Assembly: GCA_964407165.1 (NCBI GenBank)
Contig: CAYOUJ010000040.1
Location: forward strand, 1 to 21,919
Source of the DNA: CAZPKH01 sp964407165
GTDB lineage: Bacteria; Bacteroidota; Bacteroidia; Bacteroidales; Muribaculaceae
DNA length: 21,919 nt
Direction: 5' to 3'
Under the pieces are notes generated by a model. That model made no database searches and was not told the DNA's origin. It saw only the letters and a list, made by a program, of their open reading frames with translations. The translations under genes were made by a program, and so were the position numbers. Positions 1 to 7,395 of this stretch are shown here, in pieces (positions within the stretch are counted from its first letter, which is position 1; each line of letters starts with the position of its first letter).

Positions 1-62
<62 letters not shown>

Positions 63-94
63 ATGTATCAGCCTGTGCTGTGGCAAAGGCGGTG

Positions 95-126
95 CAAAGG
101 TACGCAAACTTTCCGTTACGGCCAAA
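95..126 (-). promoter_or_regulatory. Bacteroidota-type promoter of tRNA-His
   Basis: On the minus strand a TTTG (-33 box, plus-strand CAAA at 123-126) is followed after 20 bases by TACCTTTG (-7 box, plus-strand 95-102). It lies about 30 bases before the tRNA 5' end, which leaves a short 5' leader for RNase P to remove. Confidence 0.7.
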
Positions 127-170
127 CCTTTTCCAAAATTTTTTCCAAAAATTTCACGAAATACTTTACA

Positions 171-194
171 CGATTATCCGATTACCCGATTAAA
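171..194 (+). repeat. Intergenic 24-bp repeat, copy 1 (CCGATTA units)
   Basis: A 24-base string built from three degenerate 8-base units of the type CCGATTAY lies just past the end of the minus-strand glycosyltransferase. A second copy with one mismatch lies at 5339-5362, directly against the start codon of the nonulosonate synthase. No function is evident. Confidence 0.6.
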
Positions 195-197
195 CAC

Positions 198-1166
198 CTA
201 TTTGTCAGGCGTTTCTATAACTTCAGGCGTAGGATACCGCGGGCGCCGTTTGACCTCCACGAAGATCTTGCCGACATACTCCCCGACGACGCCCAGGCCT
301 ATCAAAAGTATGCTCCCCAGGAACCACAGCGACAGCATCAGCGAGCTCCATCCCGGCGCGTAATGACCTGTGAAATAGCTCACCAGCACATAGATGCCCA
401 CCAGCACGTCGAGCACCAGCAGCACCACGCCGAGGCAGAAGATGAGCCGCAGGGGCTTGGAGGTGAACGAGGTGACGCCGTCGATGGCCAGCGCCGTCAT
501 CTTGGCGGGAGTGTACTTGGTGCGCCCCGCCAGCCGAGGGCGCCGGTCGTAGTAGACCGTGGCGTTGTTGAGCCCGAGCTGCGGGATGATGCCGCGCAGG
601 TAGAGGTTGCGCTCGCCGTACTCAGCGAGGGCGTCAAGGGCGCGCGCCGAGAGCAGACGGAAGTCGGCATGGTCAGACACCACGTCGAGTCCCATAGCCC
701 GCTGCAGACGGTAATATGCCCGCGCGGAGCCTCGCTTGCCCAGATTGTCAACTGACCGTGAGCGCCTTACGCCATACACTATCTCCGCGCCGCCGAGGTA
801 AGCGTCCACCATCTCGGGTATCGCCTCGGGATCGTCCTGCAGGTCGGCGTCGATGCTTATGGCGGCGTCGCAGCGGCCGCGCACGGCATCGAGGCCGCTC
901 AGCAGCGCGCCCTGGTGGCCCGTGTTGCGCCCCAGCCGGTGGCCTCGCACGGGCAACCCGTCGGCGGCGGCGCGGCATATCACCTCCGCCGTGGCGTCGG
1001 TGCTGCCGTCGTCGACGCAGAAGATGTAGCTCTGCATGGCGGCGCGACCGCCCTGCACCAGCGCAGCAAGCACGCCCGCGAGCGTGTCGAGCGAGGCCCT
1101 CAGCGCCTCCTGCTCGTTATAGCAGGGTACCACTATGGCCAATATCGGTGGCTTTCGACTGTTCAT
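198..1166 (-). CDS. Family 2 glycosyltransferase, DPM1/GtrB-like, membrane anchored
   Basis: The 322-residue protein has a GT2 (GT-A) fold: N-terminal VVPCYNEQEAL (residues 12-22), the VDDGSTD nucleotide-binding motif (51-57), the metal-binding DAD in SIDADLQDDPE (104-114), and DFR (168-170). Two C-terminal membrane helices (about 239-266 and 274-298) follow, as in GtrB, ArnC and related enzymes that put a sugar on undecaprenyl phosphate at the inner face of the inner membrane. The sugar cannot be told from sequence. I chose the ATG at 1166, not the one at 1208, because the family motif begins about ten residues later and a -7 box (TAATTTTG, plus-strand 1172-1179) ends only five bases before it. 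It is divergent from the Wzi-like operon, which suits an envelope-glycan role. Confidence 0.85.
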   Translation of the reverse strand: MNSRKPPILAIVVPCYNEQEALRASLDTLAGVLAALVQGGRAAMQSYIFCVDDGSTDATAEVICRAAADGLPVRGHRLGRNTGHQGALLSGLDAVRGRCDAAISIDADLQDDPEAIPEMVDAYLGGAEIVYGVRRSRSVDNLGKRGSARAYYRLQRAMGLDVVSDHADFRLLSARALDALAEYGERNLYLRGIIPQLGLNNATVYYDRRPRLAGRTKYTPAKMTALAIDGVTSFTSKPLRLIFCLGVVLLVLDVLVGIYVLVSYFTGHYAPGWSSLMLSLWFLGSILLIGLGVVGEYVGKIFVEVKRRPRYPTPEVIETPDK

Positions 1167-1171
1167 TGCCG

Positions 1172-1179
1172 CAAAATTA
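1172..1179 (-). promoter_or_regulatory. -7 box of the glycosyltransferase gene
   Basis: Minus-strand TAATTTTG matches TAnnTTTG and ends five bases before the chosen ATG (1166), so the mRNA would be leaderless or nearly so. I found no good TTTG at the usual -33 distance. Confidence 0.5.
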
Positions 1180-1200
1180 AGCAATTTTTTCCAAACTTCT

Positions 1201-1231
1201 TTTGCCAATTTTGCAAATAATCGTAATTTTG
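1201..1231 (+). promoter_or_regulatory. Promoter of the Wzi-like/nonulosonate operon
   Basis: TTTG (1201-1204), exactly 19 bases, then TAATTTTG (1224-1231) is an excellent Bacteroidota promoter. The ATG of the first gene comes after only seven more bases, so transcription should begin at or a few bases before the start codon. Confidence 0.75.
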
Positions 1232-1238
1232 CGCAAAA

Positions 1239-2762
1239 ATGAGAGCGTACCTACTTAACATAATCCTCCTGCTGCTTTTCGGATCATTGAGCGTTTCTGC
1301 ACAAGAGACTGTAAATTATGCAGGCGAAGTGCGTGCAAATGCCGGAAGCGGCACGTTTGCACCGCTTTACATGTCGGCCCTCGAACAGGGCACGCTCAGC
1401 GCCTCGCGGCGGCTGACTGTCGGGCTGCACCTGTGGCACGAGATGGACACCGCCAGCCGGCTGAGCTGGGCCTACGGCGTCAAGGCGTATGCGGGCCCCT
1501 CGTCGTCGATGGACTATGAGCGCTACGACGCCAATGCCGGATGGACCGTCAACAAGCGTCGCGACGCCGCCGTGTGGCTGCAGGAGCTGTACGGCACGCT
1601 CAAGTGGCGCTCGCTCTTCCTCGAGGTGGGCATGCGCAACCAGCACTCGCCGCTGCTCAACGAGCAGCTGACCTCCGGCGACCTCATACAGAGCGGTAAC
1701 TCGCGGCCACTGCCCGGCGTGCGCGCGGGATTCATCGACTTCCAGGACATACCCTTCACCAAAGGGTGGGTGCAGATTGAGGGCCAGTTGTTCTACGGCC
1801 GCTACACCGACTCCGACTGGTGGGCCGACCGATACAACTACTACATGGGCCATATCAGCCACGACCAGTGGATGGTATACCGCCGCTGCTACTTCCGCAC
1901 CAAGCCGTCGGCACGCCTGTCTGTCACCGTCGGCGTGCAGTGCGCCACGCAGTTCGGGGGCACCACCGACTATTACACCCGCGGCGTGCTGAGCTCCTCG
2001 CAGCCCCACTCCACCAAATTCAAGACCTTCGTCAAGATGCTCTGGCCGCTGCAGAACGACGGCGGCGACGAGGGGTTCTACGAAGGCAACACCTTGGGCT
2101 CGTGGGACTTGAAGGCCCGCTACCGCCTGCGCGACGGCTCGGAGGTGAAGGCTTACTTCCAGTGGCCGTGGGAGGACGGCTCCGGCATGGGCAAGCTCAA
2201 CGGATTCGACGGACTGTGGGGCGTGGAATACAATTTCCCTGCCCGCAGCACCATAGTCCGCGGAGCGGCCTTTGAATATCTGGACCTTACCAACCAGTCA
2301 GGCCCCATGCACTGGGACCCCGACGACCAGCCCGGCACCGACCTGGGCTACCGTGCAGAGGGTGCCGACGACTATTACAACAACGCGTTCTACAACCCCT
2401 ATGCCTCCTACGGCCACGCCCAGGGCTCGCCGATGGTGATGTCGCCACTCTACAACCTCGACGGATACATGCAGTTTGTGGGCAACCGCACCCGCGCAGT
2501 CCACGTGGCCGTCATCGGCGCCGCCGGCCCCCGGGTGGACTGGCGAGTGAAATTCGGCTACCGCAAGGCCTGGGGCAACGGCATGGTGCAGCTCCCCGAG
2601 GCCATACACGCCACATCCTTTATGCTCGAAGGCACGTACCGCCTGCCGCAAGTCCCCGGCCTGAGCATCGGCGCCCGCTTCGCCCTCGACCACGGCACCA
2701 TGCCCGCCAACGCCACCGCCGGCATGGTAACCATTCGCTACAACGGCTCAATCACCCTATGA
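1239..2762 (+). CDS. Wzi-like capsule assembly outer membrane protein
   Basis: The 507-residue protein starts with a Sec signal peptide (hydrophobic residues 4-17, likely cut after SVSA at 21). The rest is rich in aromatic residues, Gly and alternating polar/hydrophobic strands, as in an outer membrane beta-barrel. The stretch around residues 120-170 (LYGTLKWRSLFLEVGMRNQH, then LTSGDLIQSGNSRPLPGVRAGF) resembles the Bacteroidota branch of the Caps_assemb_Wzi family. Wzi in Enterobacteria binds capsular polysaccharide at the cell surface; transfer of that role here is an inference. It heads an apparent operon, overlapping the next gene by four bases (ATGA), followed by sugar-nucleotide and nonulosonate genes, which supports a capsule or O-antigen link. 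Confidence 0.75.
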   Translation: MRAYLLNIILLLLFGSLSVSAQETVNYAGEVRANAGSGTFAPLYMSALEQGTLSASRRLTVGLHLWHEMDTASRLSWAYGVKAYAGPSSSMDYERYDANAGWTVNKRRDAAVWLQELYGTLKWRSLFLEVGMRNQHSPLLNEQLTSGDLIQSGNSRPLPGVRAGFIDFQDIPFTKGWVQIEGQLFYGRYTDSDWWADRYNYYMGHISHDQWMVYRRCYFRTKPSARLSVTVGVQCATQFGGTTDYYTRGVLSSSQPHSTKFKTFVKMLWPLQNDGGDEGFYEGNTLGSWDLKARYRLRDGSEVKAYFQWPWEDGSGMGKLNGFDGLWGVEYNFPARSTIVRGAAFEYLDLTNQSGPMHWDPDDQPGTDLGYRAEGADDYYNNAFYNPYASYGHAQGSPMVMSPLYNLDGYMQFVGNRTRAVHVAVIGAAGPRVDWRVKFGYRKAWGNGMVQLPEAIHATSFMLEGTYRLPQVPGLSIGARFALDHGTMPANATAGMVTIRYNGSITL

Positions 2763-3229
2763 ACAAGTTACTTGCATATATAATTTTCCTGGTCGCGCTG
2801 TCCGGATGCACGCATAACAACGGCGACATCGGCGACCTCTTCGGCACCTGGCGCCTTGACCGGATAGTCACCACCGCCGATGACGGAAGCGTGGCGTCGG
2901 AGGAGGTGACCGACGTCTTCTGGGCGTTCCAAAACCGAATCATCATGATGGAGCGCGTGCTCCCCTACCACGAGACCACCAAGCGCTATGGCACGTGGAG
3001 CCGCCAGGCTGAAGGCGCAGCTGACGACGTGCTCCTGCTCAGCTTCGGCCACTCCGACGACAACCGCGAGCCGGGCACCTCCATCTACCGGGTGCTCTCC
3101 GGCATATACCTCCCTGACGCAGAGCATATAACTCTGCGCGTGCGACGTCTAGACGGCTCGCAGATGACCCTCGAATATCAAGACCCGGAAGCGGGACTGC
3201 TCCGAACCTATTATTTCACAAAATGGTAA
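2759..3229 (+). CDS. Lipocalin-like lipoprotein
   Basis: The 156-residue protein has a lipoprotein signal: MNKLL, a hydrophobic core, and the lipobox ALSGC with the acylated Cys at 17. The mature part begins with GDLFGTWRLDRIV, the typical opening of small Bacteroidota lipocalin-like domains, and ends in strand-like segments (HITLRVRRLDGSQMTLEYQD). It is probably a periplasmic or outer-membrane-anchored eight-stranded barrel; the ligand is unknown. It overlaps the Wzi-like gene by ATGA and its stop lies inside the start of the dehydratase gene, so the three are probably co-translated. The tie to polysaccharide export is by position only. Confidence 0.7.
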   Translation: MNKLLAYIIFLVALSGCTHNNGDIGDLFGTWRLDRIVTTADDGSVASEEVTDVFWAFQNRIIMMERVLPYHETTKRYGTWSRQAEGAADDVLLLSFGHSDDNREPGTSIYRVLSGIYLPDAEHITLRVRRLDGSQMTLEYQDPEAGLLRTYYFTKW

Positions 3230-4206
3230 AAATGAAGGCTTTAGTTACCGGCGCCGACGGTTTCATCGGCTCGCATCTCACCGAACTGCTCCTGCGCGAA
3301 GGCTACGACGTCCGCGCGCTCAACCAATACAACTCCTTCAACACGTGGGGTTGGCTCGAGGGCGTCAAGCACCCGCGGCTCGAGGTGGTCTGTGGCGACG
3401 TGCGCGACCCCAACTTCTGCCGACATATTGCAGAGGGCGTGGACGTTATCTTCCACCTCGCAGCCCTCATCGCCATACCTTACAGCTACGTGGCCCCCGA
3501 CAGCTACGTCGACACCAACATCAAGGGCACCCTCAACATCTGCCAGGCCGCCCGCGACGCAGGTTGCAAACGGCTGATAGTCACCTCCACAAGCGAGGTC
3601 TACGGCACCGCACAATATGTGCCCATCGACGAGCGTCACCCGCGCCAGCCCCAGTCGCCATACTCCGCCACCAAGATCGGCGCCGACGCCATAGCCCTCA
3701 GCTTCCACAACGCCTTCAACCTGCCCGTGGTCATCGCCCGCCCGTTCAACACCTACGGCCCGCGACAGAGCGCCCGCGCCATAATCCCCACCATTATCAG
3801 CCAGATAGCCTCCGGGCGCCGCGAGATTATGGTGGGCGACCTCACCCCAACCCGCGACTTCAACTTCGTCGAAGACACCGCCCGCGGCTTCCTCGCCCTG
3901 GCCCGGGCCAAGGGCATCGAGGGGCGCGAGATCAACATCGCCACCGGCACCGAGGTGAGCATGCAGCAGACGCTCGAGACCATCGCCCGGCTCATGGAGT
4001 CCGACGTGCGCTATGTCACCGACCCGCAGCGCCTGCGTCCCAAGGGGAGCGAGGTGTTCCGCCTCTGCGGCGACAACACACTGATAACCACCCTCACCGA
4101 CTGGCGCCCGCAAGTCCCCCTCGAGGAGGGGCTGTGCCGTACCATCGACTGGTTCACCTGCCCCGGCAACCTCGCCCGCTACAAGCCCGACATCTACAAC
4201 ACCTGA
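3223..4206 (+). CDS. legB: NAD-dependent sugar-nucleotide 4,6-dehydratase, LegB-like
   Basis: The 327-residue protein is an extended short-chain dehydrogenase. TGADGFIGSH (9-18) is the NAD-binding glycine motif, and YSATK (147-151) holds the catalytic Tyr and Lys. TSTSEVYG (121-128), with Glu at 125, is the dehydratase-type active site and differs from the epimerase type. The run SPYSATKIGAD and the later ARPFNTYGPRQSARAIIPT fit LegB, which makes the 4-keto-6-deoxy sugar nucleotide in legionaminic acid synthesis. Related UDP-sugar dehydratases cannot be excluded. The ATG at 3223 overlaps the preceding stop; a second ATG at 3232 is possible. An ATP-grasp gene and a neuB-type gene follow. Confidence 0.72.
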   Translation: MVKMKALVTGADGFIGSHLTELLLREGYDVRALNQYNSFNTWGWLEGVKHPRLEVVCGDVRDPNFCRHIAEGVDVIFHLAALIAIPYSYVAPDSYVDTNIKGTLNICQAARDAGCKRLIVTSTSEVYGTAQYVPIDERHPRQPQSPYSATKIGADAIALSFHNAFNLPVVIARPFNTYGPRQSARAIIPTIISQIASGRREIMVGDLTPTRDFNFVEDTARGFLALARAKGIEGREINIATGTEVSMQQTLETIARLMESDVRYVTDPQRLRPKGSEVFRLCGDNTLITTLTDWRPQVPLEEGLCRTIDWFTCPGNLARYKPDIYNT

Positions 4207-4307
4207 AAAAATCGATTTCCATCGAGAGAAATCGATAATCATCGATTTGCCACTTGCAGACTATTCTATAGACAACTATTTATCAAGCAAACATCTTTCA
4301 CCGACCT
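4207..4307 (+). repeat. Spacer with ATCGAT repeats and a hairpin
   Basis: The gap between the dehydratase and ATP-grasp genes holds four ATCGA-type words. AAATCGAT (4229-4236) and ATCGATTT (4241-4248) form a perfect eight-pair hairpin with loop AATC. There is no T-run after it, so it is not a clear terminator, and no promoter is visible. Similar ATCGAT-rich spacers occur at 17992-18041 and 20685-20745. Confidence 0.6.
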
Positions 4308-5324
4308 ATGTCTAAGCCACTAAACATACTCCTCCTCGGCGGCGCCAAGCGCGTGGCCATGGCCCGGCTGCTGATACAAGCCGCCATGCGCCGCGGCCTC
4401 GACCCCCGCATATTCAGCTACGAGCTGCGCCCGCAGGTGCCCATTGCAGCCGTCGCCACCGTCATCGTCGGACTCAAGTGGAGCGACCCCGCAATATACG
4501 CCCACCTCAACCGCATCGTCCGCCAGCACAATATTAATATAATCATCCCCTTCATCGACACCATGGTCGGCGTGGCCGCCCGTTTTGTCAGCCGCTACCC
4601 CGAGCTTCGCGTCTTCGCCCCCGTATGCACCCCCGAGCTCGCCGACACGATGTTTGACAAAACCCGCTCAGCCACCCGATTCGAGGAATGCCGCCTGCCC
4701 GTGCCGCCGACCTACCGCACGGGCCGCCCCATATTCCCCCTCATCGCCAAGCCCCGCCACGGCACCCGCTCGCGTGGCATCAAGGTGATAAACACAGTAG
4801 CCGAATTTCGCCGCGTGGTAAGCCCTCCCGGGCAATATCTGCTGCAGCAGTATATCGCTGACTGTGTGGAGTATACCGTCGACTGCTACGTAGGCCGCGA
4901 CGGCACCGTCTGCGCCGTCAGCCCCCGCGAGCGCCTTGAGGTGATGGGCGGCGAGGTCACCCACACCATCATTGTCGACGACCCCGAGCTCGACCAGCTG
5001 GCACGCACCACCATACAGCGCCTCGGCCTCCGCGGCGCCGTCACCGTCCAGGCCCTGCGCGACCGCGAGACCGGCCGGCTGATGCTCATGGAGGTGTGCC
5101 CCCGTCTTGGCGGCGGTGCCGTGTGCAGCGTCCACGGCGGCGCCGACATCCCCGGCATGATCATCGACGAGGCCCTCGGCGAGCGTCCCGTGCCCGTCGA
5201 CACGCTCATGCACGGCACCGAGATACTCCGCTACTACAGCGACGTAGTCTTCCACAACGGCACCGCTGTCAGCCTGCAGAGAACAGTCGGCAGCGAACAG
5301 CTCGCCGAGGAAGTCAGCGTGTAA
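4308..5324 (+). CDS. ATP-grasp enzyme (carbamoyl-phosphate-synthase-like) in nonulosonate operon
   Basis: The 338-residue protein starts with a Rossmann-like pre-ATP-grasp domain (ILLLGGAKRVAMARLLIQAA, residues 7-26). Next come the ATP-binding strand PLIAKPRHGTRSRGIKV (144-160, Lys 148), the EYTVDCYV segment (188-195), and the metal-binding strand LMLMEVCPRLGGG (258-270). Such enzymes join a carboxylate to an amine or similar group through an acyl phosphate; the substrate is not known. In most ATP-grasp proteins the last motif is ExNPR; here Asn is Cys 264, one fewer metal ligand than usual. It lies between LegB-like and NeuB-like genes, which suggests a role in building or decorating that sugar. 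No aminotransferase is nearby. Confidence 0.75.
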   Translation: MSKPLNILLLGGAKRVAMARLLIQAAMRRGLDPRIFSYELRPQVPIAAVATVIVGLKWSDPAIYAHLNRIVRQHNINIIIPFIDTMVGVAARFVSRYPELRVFAPVCTPELADTMFDKTRSATRFEECRLPVPPTYRTGRPIFPLIAKPRHGTRSRGIKVINTVAEFRRVVSPPGQYLLQQYIADCVEYTVDCYVGRDGTVCAVSPRERLEVMGGEVTHTIIVDDPELDQLARTTIQRLGLRGAVTVQALRDRETGRLMLMEVCPRLGGGAVCSVHGGADIPGMIIDEALGERPVPVDTLMHGTEILRYYSDVVFHNGTAVSLQRTVGSEQLAEEVSV

Positions 5325-5338
5325 ACCACCCCGTCACC

Positions 5339-5362
5339 CGATTATCCGAATACCCGATTAAA
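5339..5362 (+). repeat. Intergenic 24-bp repeat, copy 2
   Basis: This matches 171-194 at 23 of 24 bases. It lies directly against the start codon of the nonulosonate synthase gene and includes the A of its ATG. It consists of degenerate CCGATTAY units. Confidence 0.6.
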
Positions 5363-6357
5363 TGCATACGCTCATCATCGCCGAGGCCGGCGTGAACCAT
5401 AACGGCAACCTTGACCTCGCACGCCAAATGATCATCGCCGCCCGCGACGCCGGCGCCGACTACGTCAAGTTTCAGACTGCCGTGCCCGAACAGCTGGTCT
5501 GCGCAGCCGCGCCCAAGGCGGAGTATCAGAAGGAGACCACCGGCGCCACGGAGAGCCAGCTCGACATGCTCCGGCCGCTCATGCTCCCCTTGGACGAGTA
5601 TGCACCCCTCGCCGACGAATGCCGCCGCGCCGGCATCGGGTTTCTCAGCTCACCCTTCGACCTGACATCCATCGACTGCCTCGCCGACATCGGCATGGAC
5701 TACTGGAAGATACCCTCCGGCGAGATTACCAACCTCCCCTACCTGCGCCGCATAGGCACCCTGCACGGCCGCGTAATCCTCTCCACCGGCATGGCCACCC
5801 TCGACGAGGTCGAGGCCGCCGTCAGTGTCCTCGAAGCCGCCGGCACGCCCCGCGCCGACGTCACCCTGCTCCACTGCAACACCCAGTATCCCACCCCCAT
5901 GACCGACGTCAACCTGCGCGCCATGGAGGCCCTGCGCACCCTCCACTGCGGCAGCGTGGGATACAGCGACCACACCGTGGGCATAGAGGTGCCCGTCGCC
6001 GCCGTCGCCCTCGGCGCAACGGTGGTAGAGAAACACTTCACCCTCGACAAGACGCTGCCCGGCCCAGACCACCGCGCCTCCCTCGATCCGCCTGAGCTCC
6101 GCGCCATGATCAGCGCCATCCGCAACATAGAGCAAGCCTTGGGCTCCCCCGACAAACACGTCACCGACAGCGAGCGCGCCAACCGCGACGTCGCCCGCAA
6201 GAGCATTGTCGCCGCCCGCGCCATCCGCAAAGGCGAACTCTTCACCGAGGCCAACCTCACCACCAAGCGCCCCGGCACCGGCCTGTCGCCCATACTCTGG
6301 GACACCCTCTTAGGCACCCCCGCCTCCCGCGACTACCCCCCCGACACCCTAATTTAG
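5362..6357 (+). CDS. neuB: N-acetylneuraminate/legionaminate-type nonulosonate synthase (NeuB family)
   Basis: The 331-residue protein has the full NeuB layout: a TIM barrel starting IIAEAGVNHNG (5-15), KFQTA (36-40), FLSSPFD (94-100), KIPSGEITN (116-124), LSTGMA (140-145), GYSDHT (200-205), and EKHFTLD (223-229) followed by PGPDH. A C-terminal SAF (antifreeze-like) domain, about 278-331, opens with RKSIVAARAIRKGE. The family condenses phosphoenolpyruvate with an N-acylated hexose to give a nine-carbon acid in the cytoplasm. The LegB-like gene upstream favours legionaminate or a relative over sialic acid, but the substrate is not proven. It is the last gene of the operon and is followed by a G/C hairpin. 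Confidence 0.85.
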   Translation: MHTLIIAEAGVNHNGNLDLARQMIIAARDAGADYVKFQTAVPEQLVCAAAPKAEYQKETTGATESQLDMLRPLMLPLDEYAPLADECRRAGIGFLSSPFDLTSIDCLADIGMDYWKIPSGEITNLPYLRRIGTLHGRVILSTGMATLDEVEAAVSVLEAAGTPRADVTLLHCNTQYPTPMTDVNLRAMEALRTLHCGSVGYSDHTVGIEVPVAAVALGATVVEKHFTLDKTLPGPDHRASLDPPELRAMISAIRNIEQALGSPDKHVTDSERANRDVARKSIVAARAIRKGELFTEANLTTKRPGTGLSPILWDTLLGTPASRDYPPDTLI

Positions 6358-6360
6358 GAA

Positions 6361-6380
6361 GCGACGCGCCCTCGCGTCGC
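6361..6380 (+). terminator. Hairpin after the nonulosonate operon
   Basis: GCGACGCG (6361-6368) and CGCGTCGC (6373-6380) form a perfect eight-pair stem with loop CCCT, three bases after the neuB stop. There is no T-run, so it may be an mRNA-end hairpin and not a classic intrinsic terminator. A short 9-base tandem repeat (AAGGAAATT, 2-3 units) follows near 6415-6435. Confidence 0.5.
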
Positions 6381-6505
6381 ACTCCCCGCCTTGGCCGCAA
6401 GCGTGAGTGCGGTAAGGAAATTAAGGAAATTAAGGATTACAACACGCTTATTTAACTGATAATTAGTTTGTTTTATTTCTTTTGTTTCTGTGTGAGGTTT
6501 TTTAT

Positions 6506-6536
6506 TTTGGCATTTCGAAATTTTTCTGTAACTTTG
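6506..6536 (+). promoter_or_regulatory. Promoter of the coiled-coil/zapA/rny run
   Basis: TTTG (6506-6509), 19 bases, TAACTTTG (6529-6536). The first gene starts at 6588, giving a leader of about 45 bases. Confidence 0.7.
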
Positions 6537-6587
6537 CGTGTCCCAAATTGTATCCGGTTTGAGGCACTTTAGCATTTTGGACGCTCT

Positions 6588-6881
6588 ATGGCCGAGTCTC
6601 TCTCATCCACCCTCCCGCGCCTGACAGCAAAGGCGCAGATGCTCACCGAGCGCTGCCGCTCGCAGGCATCGGAGCTGGAGCGACAGGCCGACCGTGTGGC
6701 CGAGCTTGAGCAGGCTCTCAAGGCTGCCCGCCGCGAGAACGCCGCCCTGCAGCAGCAAGTGGAGTTTCTCCGAGCCGCCCGGGCACTTGACAAGGCCGCC
6801 GACGGCACCTCCGAGGCACGTGCTATGATCGCCCGAATGCTGCGCGAAATCGATATGTGCATCAAACAGCTGACATATTGA
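6588..6881 (+). CDS. Small coiled-coil protein upstream of zapA
   Basis: The 97-residue protein has no signal peptide or membrane helix. Residues 10-65 form one long heptad-rich coiled coil (SELERQADRVAELEQALKAA), and the end (ARAMIARMLREIDMCIKQL) is a further amphipathic helix. It sits four bases before zapA. A small coiled-coil gene before zapA and rny is, from memory, a common Bacteroidota arrangement, and a ZapB-like partner role in Z-ring assembly is plausible, but nothing in the sequence proves it. Confidence 0.7.
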   Translation: MAESLSSTLPRLTAKAQMLTERCRSQASELERQADRVAELEQALKAARRENAALQQQVEFLRAARALDKAADGTSEARAMIARMLREIDMCIKQLTY

Positions 6882-6885
6882 TGCC

Positions 6886-7239
6886 ATGAAAGAGGAGCAA
6901 AACATCAACATAAGGATAGCAAGTCAGTCACCCATCGCGATGACCATACGTAGGAGCGATGAAGAGATAATACGACGTGCCGAGCGCGACGTCAACGAAT
7001 TGTTCAAAGCTCTCTGCAGCCGCTTCCCCGGCCGCTCAGAGGCCGAAATAATGGGCATGACAGCCTTCCAGTTTGCACGTTACTACCACGTGCAACGCGC
7101 TGAAAACGAAGCTACCGCCGCCACTTTGGCCGACTTCGAGAAAGAGCTCGACGCACTGCTGACCCAATCCATGCAAGCCCCGCAAGCCCCCCCCATTCTC
7201 CCCCCAAAGGGTGGGACAACCAAGAAGACAGAGGCTTAG
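6886..7239 (+). CDS. zapA: Cell division protein ZapA
   Basis: The 117-residue protein opens with INIRIASQSPIAMTIRRSDEEIIRRAERDVNELF, the ZapA globular domain, and continues into a helix (MGMTAFQFARYYHVQRAEN) and a coiled-coil tail. ZapA cross-links FtsZ filaments at mid-cell. The last 20 or so residues (APPILPPKGGTTKKTEA) do not belong to the family: they are encoded by a C-rich repeat (7187-7224) that also occurs in ricT in the same reading frame. It overlaps nothing and probably shares an mRNA with its upstream neighbour. Confidence 0.82.
   Translation: MKEEQNINIRIASQSPIAMTIRRSDEEIIRRAERDVNELFKALCSRFPGRSEAEIMGMTAFQFARYYHVQRAENEATAATLADFEKELDALLTQSMQAPQAPPILPPKGGTTKKTEA
7187..7224 (+). repeat. 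C-rich element copy (a), inside the zapA 3' end
   Basis: C8, ATTCT, a C-run, AAAGGGTGGG and then CAACCAAG. It matches copy (c) at 8972-9009 over almost its full length and copy (b), inverted, at 7324-7357. It is translated as PPILPPKGGTTK. Confidence 0.75.
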
Positions 7240-7395
7240 CCGTTTCTTCCACTTTCGTGTTAGCTGTAAAGATGCACCGCTGCCGATACTCAGCGGGGCC
7301 GCGCCCGCACGCCTTCCTCTTTTGAAGCCCCACCCTTTAGGGGGGGGGGACGGGGGGCTAACACTTAACTCTTTACACCTAACACCTTACACCTT
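7240..7395 (+). other. zapA-rny spacer: small hairpin and tandem-repeat leader
   Basis: CCGCTG (7277-7282) and CAGCGG (7291-7296) form a six-pair hairpin with an eight-base loop and no T-run. Next comes the inverted C-rich element (b), and then an A/C/T-rich string of degenerate TTACACCT/TAACACCT units (about 7360-7395) that runs straight into the rny ATG. No clear promoter is seen. Confidence 0.5.
7324..7357 (-). repeat. C-rich element copy (b), inverted, between zapA and rny
   Basis: Read on the minus strand: C6, GT, C10, TAAAGGGTGGGGCTTC. It has the same order of parts as copies (a) and (c). On the plus strand it contains a run of ten G (7340-7349). Confidence 0.75.

Noticed and set aside
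1284..2009. Long minus-strand reading frame opposite the Wzi-like gene
   Set aside because: It is the usual antisense shadow of a high-GC gene, with no family resemblance.
3241..4242. Minus-strand frame of 333 codons opposite the LegB-like gene
   Set aside because: Shadow: Gly/Val/Asp-rich with no motif; the plus strand has a clear SDR enzyme.
7277..7296. Terminator after zapA
   Set aside because: The stem is only six pairs with an eight-base loop and has no T-run.
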